In this document: positions 17,244 through 25,837 of the stretch, one piece after another | How positions within the stretch are numbered: position 1 is the stretch's first letter | Layout of the letters: the number at the start of each line of letters is the position of its first letter | DNA from: Phycisphaerae bacterium | Lineage (GTDB): Bacteria > Planctomycetota > Phycisphaerae > UBA1845 > Fen-1342 | DNA: 64,000 bases | Direction: 5' to 3' | Assembly (NCBI GenBank): GCA_022072445.1 | Contig: JAJVHV010000005.1 | Location: forward strand, 124,001-188,000 | Program-made: the position numbers and the translations under genes | The notes under the pieces: model-generated | What the model saw: the letters and a program-made list of their open reading frames with translations, nothing else | The model's database searches: none | Told to the model about the DNA's origin: nothing

Positions 17244-18866
17244 GTGATCGAATCAGGGGCTCGCAGGGGGAGATATCGCTATGCGCTGACCGTGGCACTT
17301 TTGTTCGGCGCGATCGCGTGTCAGCCGCAAGCTGAACTGGATGGCGCGAGCTCGAGCGACGACTCGAGCACGTCGGTGCCGTCAGACGTGGATTCCGGCT
17401 CGACCGCCATGTCGAACTACTGGCAGCACCCTGCGCCGCCGTTCATCGAGGGCTACGCGGACAAGTCGTCGGTGGAGCCGGGGGGCGTGATTCGCTTCAT
17501 GGTGAGCACGTCGGAGCCGGTCTACAGCATCCTGGTGTACCGGCTGTCGCTCTACAGCACGCCGCTGCTGATCGAAAGCGGACTGACGGGAGTGGAGCAG
17601 TCGTACCCGGCGGACTCCTACGCTGCGGGTTGCGGCTGGGCGCCGTCGTATGAACTGACCGTCCCGCTGGAGTGGACGAGCGGTCCGTACCTTGCGCGGC
17701 TGGACGTTGGCGGGGGGAATTTTTCGACGATTTTCTTTGTGGTGCGGTCGGCGAATCCGGGCCAGGCGTCGAACATGTTGTTTCAGTGCTCGACGAACAC
17801 GTACCAGGCGTACAACAACTGGGGCGGCAAGAGCCTGTACTCGACGAATTCGAGCAGCAACATCCGCTCGCCGCGCGTCACGTACGATCGGCCGTACGCG
17901 TTGAATTCGACCAAAGGCTCGGGCGAGTTCTATTTCTGGGAAGCGAACATGGCGCGCTTCCTGGAGAATCAGGGTATCCACCCGGACTACTGCACGAACG
18001 TCGACCTGCACCAGGACGCGACACTGCTGTCGCACTATGACCTGTTCATGAGCGTCGGCCACGACGAGTACTGGTCGGCGGCGATGTACGATCAGGCCGA
18101 ACAGCACCGCGACGCGGGCCGCAGCCTGGCGTTCTTCGGAGCCAACAACGTCTACTGGCGCGTCGATTTCGAGAGCGGCGACCGGGTGATGTTCGTCGAG
18201 AAGTTCAACAACGCGTACTGGTGGCGGAACCAGGGCCGGCCTGAGGCAGCGCTGGTGGGCATCGCCTACACCGACGGCATGCTCGGCACCGGCTTGCACG
18301 GCTATCGCGTGCTGCAGCCGGGCAGCGCCTACCTGCGGCTGACCGGGCTGAAGCTGCTCCAGCCGCTGGGCCAATACTCCTCGTTCATCGGCCACGAAGG
18401 CGACGAACCGCAGCCCGAGTCGCCGGCCAACCTGAAAGTGATCGGCCTGAACGAGGACATCAGTTGCACCGTGGCAAGCTACGTCGCGCCCAGCGGCGCC
18501 CAGGTCTTCGCCGCCGGGACGATTGCGTGGTCGTATGGACTCGACACCGGCGACCCGATCTACGCACGGGGAATTCCCGACGCCAAAGTCCAGCAGACGA
18601 CGCTGAACATCATCGGGTCGCTGGCGCGGCCGGCGCTGCAGCGCGGCGACTGCAATTGCGACGGCTCGGTCGATCTGGCGGATCGCGACGTGCTGCGCGA
18701 CGCAATCCGGCTCCGGCAGACGGGGTGGGAGGCGCGCTACCCGTGCTCGTTTTTCGTGGCGAATGACATGGACTTCGATGGCGACGTGGACATTGACGAC
18801 TTGGGCGAGTGGACCGATGCGCCGACCGAAATCTCGAACAGCCAGGGCAGCGCGCCGCCGCCGTGA
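17244..18866 (+). CDS. N,N-dimethylformamidase beta-like lipoprotein with dockerin-like C-terminus (copy 1)
   Basis: 540 residues from GTG 17244, with AGGAG eight bases upstream. A lipoprotein signal (ALLFGAIAC) precedes a Ser/Asp-rich linker. The core resembles the C-terminal domain of the large subunit of N,N-dimethylformamidase: CSTNTYQAYNNWGGKSLY, FWEANMARFLENQG, DLFMSVGHDEYWS and FFGANNVYWRV. The C-terminus has two dockerin-like calcium loops (GDCNCDGSVDLADRDV and DMDFDGDVDIDDL). No small subunit is nearby, so amide hydrolysis of a small formamide is not assured. It is likely a surface-attached hydrolase-like protein of unknown substrate. Residues 60-257 are encoded by a tract identical to copy 2. 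Confidence 0.75.
   Translation: MIESGARRGRYRYALTVALLFGAIACQPQAELDGASSSDDSSTSVPSDVDSGSTAMSNYWQHPAPPFIEGYADKSSVEPGGVIRFMVSTSEPVYSILVYRLSLYSTPLLIESGLTGVEQSYPADSYAAGCGWAPSYELTVPLEWTSGPYLARLDVGGGNFSTIFFVVRSANPGQASNMLFQCSTNTYQAYNNWGGKSLYSTNSSSNIRSPRVTYDRPYALNSTKGSGEFYFWEANMARFLENQGIHPDYCTNVDLHQDATLLSHYDLFMSVGHDEYWSAAMYDQAEQHRDAGRSLAFFGANNVYWRVDFESGDRVMFVEKFNNAYWWRNQGRPEAALVGIAYTDGMLGTGLHGYRVLQPGSAYLRLTGLKLLQPLGQYSSFIGHEGDEPQPESPANLKVIGLNEDISCTVASYVAPSGAQVFAAGTIAWSYGLDTGDPIYARGIPDAKVQQTTLNIIGSLARPALQRGDCNCDGSVDLADRDVLRDAIRLRQTGWEARYPCSFFVANDMDFDGDVDIDDLGEWTDAPTEISNSQGSAPPP
17420..18013 (+). repeat. 594-bp tract identical to 19264-19857
   Basis: Read base by base, this stretch matches 19264-19857 without a difference (offset 1844). 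It is bounded by mismatches: unrelated sequence before it, and CACCAGG against CACCAAG at the end. The tract lies wholly inside the coding region of both paralogs. Confidence 0.85.
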
Positions 18867-18965
18867 ACACTGAAGCTGCCGCCCGGCGGCGACGCCCGCA
18901 TGCGGCGCACAGGCCCGATAAGCACTTCCGCAATCGATCCCGGCGTCGCGCACGGAAATCCGGCG

Positions 18966-19002
18966 ACACCTTCCGCGTTACTGAACGCTGAAGTAGGATG
19001 AG
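18966..19002 (+). promoter_or_regulatory. Conserved upstream element of the dimethylformamidase-like paralogs (copy 2)
   Basis: Ungapped match to 17130-17166 (ACACCTT-x-CG ... ACGCTGAA-x-TAGGATGAG), located 82 bp before the GTG of the second paralog. Candidate promoter or operator. Confidence 0.45.
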
Positions 19003-19084
19003 GTTGAATCATGTCGAATTTGCGCAGTGAGGTTGCGCGCTGCGTGTCGCGTTGATCTCGGGCAGATGTGTGGGAGGCGGCAGG

Positions 19085-20716
19085 GTGATCGCTTCATGGG
19101 CTTATCGGGGAGTGTGCGTTTGCGCGCTGTTGGGGGTCCTCATATCGGCGCCGCGCGCCGCCGGACAGCGACAGCCAAGACTGGACGGCGTGACCGCGCA
19201 GGCTGAGACGGTGACGCCGCCGGGTTCGCAGCTCGACCACGAATTCGGCGGAGCGGCCGGATTCTGGCAGCACCCTGCGCCGCCGTTCATCGAGGGCTAC
19301 GCGGACAAGTCGTCGGTGGAGCCGGGGGGCGTGATTCGCTTCATGGTGAGCACGTCGGAGCCGGTCTACAGCATCCTGGTGTACCGGCTGTCGCTCTACA
19401 GCACGCCGCTGCTGATCGAAAGCGGACTGACGGGAGTGGAGCAGTCGTACCCGGCGGACTCCTACGCTGCGGGTTGCGGCTGGGCGCCGTCGTATGAACT
19501 GACCGTCCCGCTGGAGTGGACGAGCGGTCCGTACCTTGCGCGGCTGGACGTTGGCGGGGGGAATTTTTCGACGATTTTCTTTGTGGTGCGGTCGGCGAAT
19601 CCGGGCCAGGCGTCGAACATGTTGTTTCAGTGCTCGACGAACACGTACCAGGCGTACAACAACTGGGGCGGCAAGAGCCTGTACTCGACGAATTCGAGCA
19701 GCAACATCCGCTCGCCGCGCGTCACGTACGATCGGCCGTACGCGTTGAATTCGACCAAAGGCTCGGGCGAGTTCTATTTCTGGGAAGCGAACATGGCGCG
19801 CTTCCTGGAGAATCAGGGTATCCACCCGGACTACTGCACGAACGTCGACCTGCACCAAGATCCAACGCTGCTGTCGCATTACGACCTGTTCATGAGCGTC
19901 GGCCACGACGAGTACTGGTCGGCGGCGATGTACGATCAGGCCGAACAGCACCGTAACGCGGGCCGCAGCCTGGCGTTTTTCGGAGCCAACAACGTCTACT
20001 GGCGCGTCGATTTCGAGAGCGGCGACCGCGTGATCTACTGCAACAAGCTCAACAACGCGTACTGGTGGCGCAACCAGGGCCGGCCCGAGGCGGCACTGAT
20101 CGGCATTGCGTACACCGACGGCATGCTGGGCACGGGGATGTCAGGATATCGCGTGCTCCAGCCCACCAGCGCGTATCTGCGGCTGACGGGGCTGAAATTG
20201 ATGCAGCCGCTCGGCCAGAACTGCAATTTCATCGGCCACGAAGGCGATGAGCCGCAGCTCGAGTCGCCGGTAAATCTGAAGATCATCGGTCACAACGAGG
20301 ACATCGGCTGCACCATGGCGAGCTACGTGGCTCCCAGCGGCGCCCAGGTCTTCGCCGCCGGCACGATTTCCTGGTCTTATGGTCTGGACGCGGGCGACCC
20401 GATCTACGTGCGTGGCACGCCGGATGCGAAAATCCAGCAGACGACGCTGAACATCATCGGCTCGCTGGCGCGGCCGGCGCTGCAGCGCGGCGACTGCAAT
20501 TGCGACGGCTCGGTCGATCTGGCGGATCGCGACGTGCTGCGTGAGTCGATCCGCCTGGGTCAGCCGGGCTGGGAAGCGCGCTACCCCTGCTCGTATTTTG
20601 TGGCCAACGACATGGACGGCGACGGCGACGTGGACCTTGACGACCTGGGTGATCTCTCGGTGGGCGGCTGGCCGCCTGTCTTTTCCGCCGCGGAAGGGTC
20701 CGCTCCACCGCCCTGA
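19085..20716 (+). CDS. N,N-dimethylformamidase beta-like secreted protein with dockerin-like C-terminus (copy 2)
   Basis: 543 residues from GTG 19085 with GGGAGG seven bases upstream. Unlike copy 1, the signal peptide (VCALLGVLISAPRAAGQ) has no lipobox Cys at the cleavage site, so the protein is probably released or held by its dockerin-like module. The core motifs are the same (NNWGGKSLY, GHDEYWS, FFGANNVYWRV). The C-terminus carries GDCNCDGSVDLADRDV and DMDGDGDVDLDDL. After the identical 594-bp tract the two genes diverge mostly at silent and conservative positions. A different N-terminus but the same core suggests two cellular locations for one activity (inference). Confidence 0.75.
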   Translation: MIASWAYRGVCVCALLGVLISAPRAAGQRQPRLDGVTAQAETVTPPGSQLDHEFGGAAGFWQHPAPPFIEGYADKSSVEPGGVIRFMVSTSEPVYSILVYRLSLYSTPLLIESGLTGVEQSYPADSYAAGCGWAPSYELTVPLEWTSGPYLARLDVGGGNFSTIFFVVRSANPGQASNMLFQCSTNTYQAYNNWGGKSLYSTNSSSNIRSPRVTYDRPYALNSTKGSGEFYFWEANMARFLENQGIHPDYCTNVDLHQDPTLLSHYDLFMSVGHDEYWSAAMYDQAEQHRNAGRSLAFFGANNVYWRVDFESGDRVIYCNKLNNAYWWRNQGRPEAALIGIAYTDGMLGTGMSGYRVLQPTSAYLRLTGLKLMQPLGQNCNFIGHEGDEPQLESPVNLKIIGHNEDIGCTMASYVAPSGAQVFAAGTISWSYGLDAGDPIYVRGTPDAKIQQTTLNIIGSLARPALQRGDCNCDGSVDLADRDVLRESIRLGQPGWEARYPCSYFVANDMDGDGDVDLDDLGDLSVGGWPPVFSAAEGSAPPP

Positions 20717-20781
20717 GAATTCGCCGCCGATCCCGACGATTGCTCCCACGCAGCGATCGCTGACCGGCGGTGGTTGCCGCT

Positions 20782-20805
20782 GCGGCCCCCAAGCGCGGGG
20801 GCCGC
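20782..20805. terminator. Bidirectional terminator-like hairpin
   Basis: Perfect 9-bp stem GCGGCCCCC / GGGGGCCGC with loop AAGCGC, located between the convergent stops at 20716 and 20805 and followed by TATTGCGTTT on the plus strand. Confidence 0.6.
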
Positions 20806-21701
20806 TATTGCGTTTCAGCCAGCTTGAGCAGCAGTGGGGCGAGCAGCAACTGGACGAAGTTGAATCCGAAGTGCGCGATGATCACGGCCGGCAGGCTGCG
20901 GCTGGCAATGAAGATCAGGCTCAGCACGATTCCCAACCCCGTCACCTGCACCGCCCCGATCACGCCCTGAAGCAGGTGCAGCGCGCCGAAGACCAGCGCC
21001 ACGATCGCGACGGCGCAGCTCCACGAGCCGGTGATGCGGCGCGCATAGGGCAGGAGCAGGCCGCGGAAGATGATCTCTTCGTGCGTCGCGACGGCGCCCA
21101 TGAGAATGGCGCCGCGCAGCGCGTCGCCGGTCGGCAGCGCCCGCATCAGCTCGACGCGCTGGTTCACGTCTTCGGCGAAGAACTGGTAGATCGGAATGAT
21201 CAGCAGCGCCGAGAGAAACAGGTAGACATAGCAGGCGACGAATCCAGCAACGCCCCAGGCCAGTTGCTGGCCGAGCTGGTTGGCACGGATTCCGAAGCAG
21301 CGCGGCGCCGTCCGATGGCGCAGCAGCAGGTATGAAAGCAGGACCAGCGCGAGGCTCAGCTCGATCAGCTTGGCTCCCACGCTGATGCTGATCGACGGCA
21401 TCTCAATCTCTTCGCCGATAGCCTGAATCGACAACAGCGCCGCGCCGCCATACGGCAGGATGACCGCCACCAGCAGCACCAGCCAGAAATCCAGCCGCGC
21501 ATCGCGCGGCGAGAGGGCGGAGAGGTCGAGCGCGGCGCGCGGCGGCACCGCCCAGGTCAGCGGTCGCGCGATGACGACGGCGTCCACGCCGGCATGCGGG
21601 GATGAGTCGCTCCGGAAGAGGTCGGCGCGCCGCGGCGACGTGCCACGGGCAGCCGACGAATCGACCGGCTTCGAATCCGGCGCTGGTTCGTGTTCGTTCA
21701 T
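20805..21701 (-). CDS. CPBP-family intramembrane metalloprotease (Abi/Rce1-like)
   Basis: 298 residues from ATG 21701. The polar N-terminus (about 75 residues) is followed by about seven membrane helices. The CPBP motifs are intact: EEIIFRGLLLPYARR (EExxxR), FGALHLLQG (FxxxH) and HFGFNF (HxxxN). The family includes CAAX-type prenyl proteases and bacteriocin-immunity proteins; here it lacks a bacteriocin or peptide neighbour. It lies 103 bp after rpmH, where many bacteria have rnpA. The Shine-Dalgarno is weak, so it may be translated by read-on from rpmH. Substrate unknown. Confidence 0.85.
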   Translation of the reverse strand: MNEHEPAPDSKPVDSSAARGTSPRRADLFRSDSSPHAGVDAVVIARPLTWAVPPRAALDLSALSPRDARLDFWLVLLVAVILPYGGAALLSIQAIGEEIEMPSISISVGAKLIELSLALVLLSYLLLRHRTAPRCFGIRANQLGQQLAWGVAGFVACYVYLFLSALLIIPIYQFFAEDVNQRVELMRALPTGDALRGAILMGAVATHEEIIFRGLLLPYARRITGSWSCAVAIVALVFGALHLLQGVIGAVQVTGLGIVLSLIFIASRSLPAVIIAHFGFNFVQLLLAPLLLKLAETQ

Positions 21702-21804
21702 CGCGGGTCGCCGCGCAGCGGCGCGCGCGACCCTGGGCCGGCGCATCGGCCGTACGAGGGCAGGCGTCGCGGCGGGCTCGTCGGCACTTGCGGAGCGGGG
21801 CGGG

Positions 21805-21939
21805 TCAGACGACCTGGACGCGGCGTTTCATGCGGCGCTTGCGGTTGATGGTCTTGCGGCCGTTGTGCGTGCGCATGCGTGCCCGGAATCCGTGCGTGCG
21901 CTTTCGCTTGCGCCTGCTGAGGCGATGGGGATAATGCAT
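21805..21939 (-). CDS. rpmH: 50S ribosomal protein L34
   Basis: 44 codons. The protein starts MHYPHRLSRRKRKRTHGF and continues RARMRTHNGRKTINRKRR, the diagnostic L34 sequence with its very high Arg/Lys content. The N-terminal MHYPHRLS differs from the usual MKRTYQPS, as seen in some deep lineages. ATG 21939 has GGAG nine bases upstream. L34 is a small protein of the large ribosomal subunit. The usual neighbours dnaA, rnpA, yidD and yidC are not adjacent in this window. Confidence 0.95.
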   Translation of the reverse strand: MHYPHRLSRRKRKRTHGFRARMRTHNGRKTINRKRRMKRRVQVV

Positions 21940-22016
21940 GGACAGTCTCCGACGCGTTCAGATCACAGGCGAGCAGCCGTCGAACCATGCCGCGGCCCAT
22001 CACCGTGGAACCGGGT

Positions 22017-22045
22017 ATTGTGCCGTCATTCGGCGTGGATGGCAA
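22017..22045 (-). promoter_or_regulatory. Candidate rpmH promoter
   Basis: On the minus strand, TTGCCA and CACAAT are separated by exactly 17 bp, about 80 bp before the rpmH start. This resembles a vegetative sigma-70 promoter; it is a prediction from spacing and hexamers only. Confidence 0.4.
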
Positions 22046-22179
22046 CGGGCAAAGGTCTGATAAGTTGACCCGACCCGTCGATCGACCCATCCGAACCTCG
22101 GAGCCGGGCGGGCGTGCTGCGTCGGTAAAGTCACCAGGGCGGGGAGACTTCCGGGCGCCGGCGCGTCCTCGCCGTCCGG

Positions 22180-22199
22180 CCCCCGACTGGCGTCGGGGG
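22180..22199 (-). terminator. Terminator-like hairpin after the SDR gene
   Basis: 8-bp stem CCCCCGAC / GTCGGGGG with a 4-base loop (TGGC), about 70 bp downstream of the SDR stop. No T-run. Confidence 0.4.
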
Positions 22200-22267
22200 T
22201 TCGGATTTCACGGCCTGGCGTCGGGGGCGTCGGGGGTTCGCGCGGCGCGCTGCGCCGCCTTCGGCGC

Positions 22268-23332
22268 TTACACCGTCGCCGGTGCCGGCGCCTGCGAACC
22301 GCCGGGCGCGGCGCGCGACTCCTGCTCCAGATACCAGCGCACCGTCGCCGGAATACCCTGCTGATAGGAGACCGACGACTTCCAGCCGAGCACACGGCGG
22401 GCCTTGTCGGCCGAGAAGTACGAATAGCGACCCATCAGCCAGACCGCGTAGCGTGTGATGAACGGGGGCTTGCGCTGCCGCAGCAGATGTCCCAGGCATT
22501 CGAGCACGAAACCCGCGAAGTACGCCAGGCGATACGGAACGTGGCGGCGAACGGGGCTGACGCCGAGTGTCCGCGCGAGGAGATTGAAGTACTCCTGCTG
22601 CGTGATCTCGCCGTCGTTGCTGATATTGAAGGCCTCGCCGTTGGCCTGAGGCAGAGCAGCGGCGGCGATGGCGGCCTCGGCGATGTTGCCGGCGTAGACG
22701 ACGTTGAGTCGATTGTCGCCGCGGCCCAGTATCTTGGCGCGGCCCGTGCGGACCATGTTGACCAGGCGGGCGATCGTGGTGCGGTCGCGCGGGCCGTAGA
22801 TCCAGGCCGGGCGGATGACGCTCAGCTCGATTTTCCCGGCCCGGAACGCGTCCCAGCAAATCTGCTCAGCTTCGATCTTTGAGCGGCTGTAGTACGCCCA
22901 GCGGTAGAGCTTGTAGCCCAGGTCGAAGGTCTCGTCGACAATCCCGGGACGCGTGTGATAGCCGTAGCAACTCACCGAGCTGATGTGCACCAGCCGCCGG
23001 ACGCGCGCCGCGACGGCGGCGTTGACGAGGTTGCGCGTGCCTTCGATGGTAATCTGCTGAAACTGGTGCCAAGGCCCCCAATCTCCGACGCGCGCCGCGG
23101 AGTGATACACGACGCCGACACCGCGGCAGGCGCGCTCCAGCGAGGCCGGATCGGTCACGTCGCCCTCGGCGAACTCGACGCCCTGCGAGTCGAGCCAGCT
23201 TTGATCGCTGCCCCGGCGGACCAGGACGCGGACCGGCAGCCCGCGAAGCCGCAACTGCTCGACGATGTGGCTGCCCAGCAGCCCGGTTGCGCCGGTCACC
23301 AGGTTCATTCCGCCACCGACCGCATCGCTCAT
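22268..23332 (-). CDS. NAD(P)-dependent epimerase/dehydratase, extended SDR (3-beta-HSD/DFR-like)
   Basis: 354 residues. ATG 23332 overlaps the transketolase stop as ATGA, indicating coupled translation. The Rossmann motif is VTGATGLLGSHIVEQL, the active-site Ser region HISSVSCYG and the Tyr-Lys pair YYSRSKIEAE, so the catalytic residues are present. The length and the C-terminal hydrophobic patch (AYFAGFVLECLGHLL) fit sterol/hopanoid- or sugar-modifying SDRs, possibly membrane-attached. Substrate cannot be assigned. The operon with transketolase may simply reflect co-expression. Confidence 0.85.
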   Translation of the reverse strand: MSDAVGGGMNLVTGATGLLGSHIVEQLRLRGLPVRVLVRRGSDQSWLDSQGVEFAEGDVTDPASLERACRGVGVVYHSAARVGDWGPWHQFQQITIEGTRNLVNAAVAARVRRLVHISSVSCYGYHTRPGIVDETFDLGYKLYRWAYYSRSKIEAEQICWDAFRAGKIELSVIRPAWIYGPRDRTTIARLVNMVRTGRAKILGRGDNRLNVVYAGNIAEAAIAAAALPQANGEAFNISNDGEITQQEYFNLLARTLGVSPVRRHVPYRLAYFAGFVLECLGHLLRQRKPPFITRYAVWLMGRYSYFSADKARRVLGWKSSVSYQQGIPATVRWYLEQESRAAPGGSQAPAPATV

Positions 23333-25299
23333 TCTGCGCCCTTACGTTCGAGCAGTCCCAGGCAGTCGTCGGCGATCTGCTGCGCCGAAAGGCCGCAGTA
23401 CGTCAGAATCTCGTCCTCGCGAACCGTCGATTTCGGAATCCGCCGCACACTCGCGCAGCAGGCGCGGAACTTGCCCGAAGCGGCGGCGATTTCAGCGACA
23501 GCGGCCCCCAGACCACCGCCGTAGTTGTCCTCGACCACCACGGCCTTGCCGCCGGCGCGGACGACCGCGTGGGTCAGTGCGGCGGACCGGATCGGCAGGC
23601 TGTAGGCGTCGATCAGCGTGGCGCGCACGCCGTGGCGGCCGAGCAGATCGGCGGCGGCGGCGGCGACGTGCACCATGTAGCCCGAGGCGACGAGGGCGAG
23701 GTGTTCACCCGCGCCGCGCACGTGGAATCCGCCCGCTTCGAAGCGCGTGTCGGGCGCGTAGAGCAGGGGCGCGTCGGGCCGGTGCGTGCGCATATAGCAC
23801 AGACCGCGGGCTTCGAGCATCAGCCGCGTGCAGTGAAACGCGGAGACGGCGTCGGACGGCTGGAAGAACCAGCCCAGCGGGCTCTCGCGATCGTCCGCGG
23901 GGACCGTCGAAAGCGAGCGGAAGAACGCCACGTCGCAGAGCCCCATCTGGCTGGGGCCGTCGGAGTGCGGCGTGATGCCGGCGTGGGAGCCGACCAGCTT
24001 GATGTTGGCGCGCGAGATCGCGGCTAGTTCGATCTGGTCGAGCGCCCGCGACCAGAACTTAGCGAATGTGTTGCACACTGGAATCAGACCGCCCGCCGAC
24101 AGACCCACCGCCACCGACGCCATGTTCTGCTCGCCGATCTTGCATTCGAAAAAGCGCTGCGGGTAGGCGGCGGCGAACAGCTCCGAGAAGGTCGAGTTGC
24201 TGACGTCGGCGTCCAGCACGACGAGCTGCGGCAGGATCGCGCCGGCGGCGCGGAGCGCGGCGCCGTATGCCTTCCGCGTACCCAAGGCGTTGGCCGCGAC
24301 CGCGGCGCCGAACCCCGCCGCGCTCATCGCGTCGGCGAAGGGCGGCCACGCCAGCCCGCGCGGATCGCCGCGCTGCGGCGCAGAGCGCGGTTCGGCGGGC
24401 ACGCGCGGCCGCGGCAGCTCTTCGGCGGCGGCGTAGGGTGCGACGGTCTGGTCGATGCTGCGCTCGATAGCGGGGAGATCGTCTTTCTTGGGCGGTTTCC
24501 CGTGCCAGTTTCCCTTGCGGAGCTGTTCAGCGCCCCAGCCTTTGACCGTGCGAGCGACGACGGCCAGCGGCCGTTCACTCTCGCCGACGCGCGCGAACGC
24601 CTGCTCGATGGCGCCGGGGTCGTGGCCGTCGATCGTGGTCACCTTCCAGCCGAAGGCTTCGAGCTTGGCCGAAAGCCTCTCGGCGGATTGCTGCTGCGAG
24701 ACCAGGCCGGCCTGGCCTTGTCCGTTGCAGTTGAAGACGGCGCAGACGTGATTCAGCTTGTGATCGACGATGAAATCGACCGCCTCCCACACCTGGCCCT
24801 CGCGCGACTCGCCGTCGCCGACGATCGCGAAGACTCTTCGCGGGCTGCCGTCCAGCCGGGCAGCCAGTGCCAGGCCGGCGGCGACACTGAGCCCCTGTCC
24901 GAGGCTGCCCGTCGCCGCGTCGAAGAACGGCACGCCCTCGGCCGGGTTCGGGTGGCCGTCGAGCACGCTGTCCAGGGCCCGCAGTTGATCCAGGTCGGCG
25001 GCATGCAGGGCGACAGATTGCTCGCGGCTGCGGCCGACCGTCGCCCCCAGGTCGGCGAGTGCGGCGTAGATGATGGGGACGGCGTGGCCCTCGGAGAGCA
25101 CCAGGCGGTCCGCGGTCGGATGCCACGGGTTGCCGGGGTCCCAGCGCATTTGCCGGTACATGAGATGGGCCGTCAGATGCGCCAGCGACAGCGCACTGGA
25201 CGGGTGTCCGGCTCCGGCCGAGGCTGTCATGCGAACCACGAATTTGCCAAGCGTGGCCGCCTTGCGATGCAAGGCGCCGACCGCGGCGGCAGAGCTCAT
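23329..25299 (-). CDS. tkt: Transketolase
   Basis: 656 residues from ATG 25299; the frame is open upstream but the homology begins at MSSAAAVGALHRKAATL. The thiamine-diphosphate binding motif is GDGESREGQVWEAVDF...NCN, and the substrate His residues lie in AGAGHPSSALS and LSEGHAVPI. The catalytic Glu is in CKIGEQNMASVAVG, and GSHAGITPHSDGPS follows in the pyrimidine domain. It transfers two-carbon ketol units in the non-oxidative pentose phosphate pathway; the linker between the two halves is Pro/Arg-rich. It is the first gene of a coupled pair with the SDR. Confidence 0.9.
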   Translation of the reverse strand: MSSAAAVGALHRKAATLGKFVVRMTASAGAGHPSSALSLAHLTAHLMYRQMRWDPGNPWHPTADRLVLSEGHAVPIIYAALADLGATVGRSREQSVALHAADLDQLRALDSVLDGHPNPAEGVPFFDAATGSLGQGLSVAAGLALAARLDGSPRRVFAIVGDGESREGQVWEAVDFIVDHKLNHVCAVFNCNGQGQAGLVSQQQSAERLSAKLEAFGWKVTTIDGHDPGAIEQAFARVGESERPLAVVARTVKGWGAEQLRKGNWHGKPPKKDDLPAIERSIDQTVAPYAAAEELPRPRVPAEPRSAPQRGDPRGLAWPPFADAMSAAGFGAAVAANALGTRKAYGAALRAAGAILPQLVVLDADVSNSTFSELFAAAYPQRFFECKIGEQNMASVAVGLSAGGLIPVCNTFAKFWSRALDQIELAAISRANIKLVGSHAGITPHSDGPSQMGLCDVAFFRSLSTVPADDRESPLGWFFQPSDAVSAFHCTRLMLEARGLCYMRTHRPDAPLLYAPDTRFEAGGFHVRGAGEHLALVASGYMVHVAAAAADLLGRHGVRATLIDAYSLPIRSAALTHAVVRAGGKAVVVEDNYGGGLGAAVAEIAAASGKFRACCASVRRIPKSTVREDEILTYCGLSAQQIADDCLGLLERKGAE

Positions 25300-25400
25300 C
25301 CTCGTTCTCCGACAAACCGATCCAGTCCCGTTCCGGCGACGCGGCGGTACTTTAGTGGATTTTCGTCTGAAGTGCAGCGGAGTGCGGCGGAACAAAGCGG

Positions 25401-25430
25401 CGAGCCATGCTCGATGAGGAGCATGGCTCG
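25401..25430 (-). terminator. Terminator-like hairpin after the small lipoprotein gene
   Basis: Perfect 12-bp stem CGAGCCATGCTC / GAGCATGGCTCG with a 6-base loop, about 60 bp after the lipoprotein stop and before the transketolase start. A short T-containing stretch (GCTTTGTT) follows on the minus strand. Confidence 0.5.
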
Positions 25431-25489
25431 ATGGCGAATCGTCGGTCGCGCGCACACGTCGGTGCGCAGCGACGCGTTCGGAGCGAGAA

Positions 25490-25693
25490 CTAGGTGGTGG
25501 TTCCGCCGATGCCGAGGCTGGCCAGCAGATCAGTGATGAATCCGGTGACGAAGGTAGCGGGCAGGCCGCCGACCGAGTAGCCGAAACCGCGCCAGACGTT
25601 GCGGGCAAAGCTGTCAAGGCCGCAACCACCCAGTTGGAACATCATCGCGCCCGAGATGACCGCGATAACAGCGAACTTCTTCGACTTGCGCAC
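25490..25693 (-). CDS. Small lipoprotein, function unknown
   Basis: 67 residues from GTG 25693, with TGGAGG seven bases upstream. A signal sequence (FAVIAVISGAMMFQLGGC) ends in a lipobox Cys. The mature part is about 45 residues: FARNVWRGFGYSVGGLP and then a hydrophobic stretch ending in GIGGTTT. Small lipoproteins of this type are common in planctomycetes. No function can be given. It is monocistronic, flanked by a hairpin downstream. Confidence 0.7.
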   Translation of the reverse strand: MRKSKKFAVIAVISGAMMFQLGGCGLDSFARNVWRGFGYSVGGLPATFVTGFITDLLASLGIGGTTT

Positions 25694-25837
25694 TGTCGTG
25701 CCTCCAAAATGGACCCACTTCTTCACGTTCAGGCGCACGAGTTCCAGCCGTGGCTCATCGTTCGCGCCCGACGGGCCTGCCAGACCGCCGGCAGGCAAAA
25801 TACCAGTGCCAGCATTATTCGCCCCGCCGACCCCGTG

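Larger units (their letters stand above)
21940..22267. other. Intergenic region between the SDR gene and rpmH
   Basis: 328 bp holding the candidate rpmH promoter, a hairpin and short GGCGTCGGGGG direct repeats (around 22190-22240). No tRNA and no supported gene was found. Confidence 0.5.

Noticed and set aside
22000-22130. Replication origin beside rpmH
   Set aside because: No cluster of DnaA boxes or AT-rich unwinding region, and no dnaA nearby.
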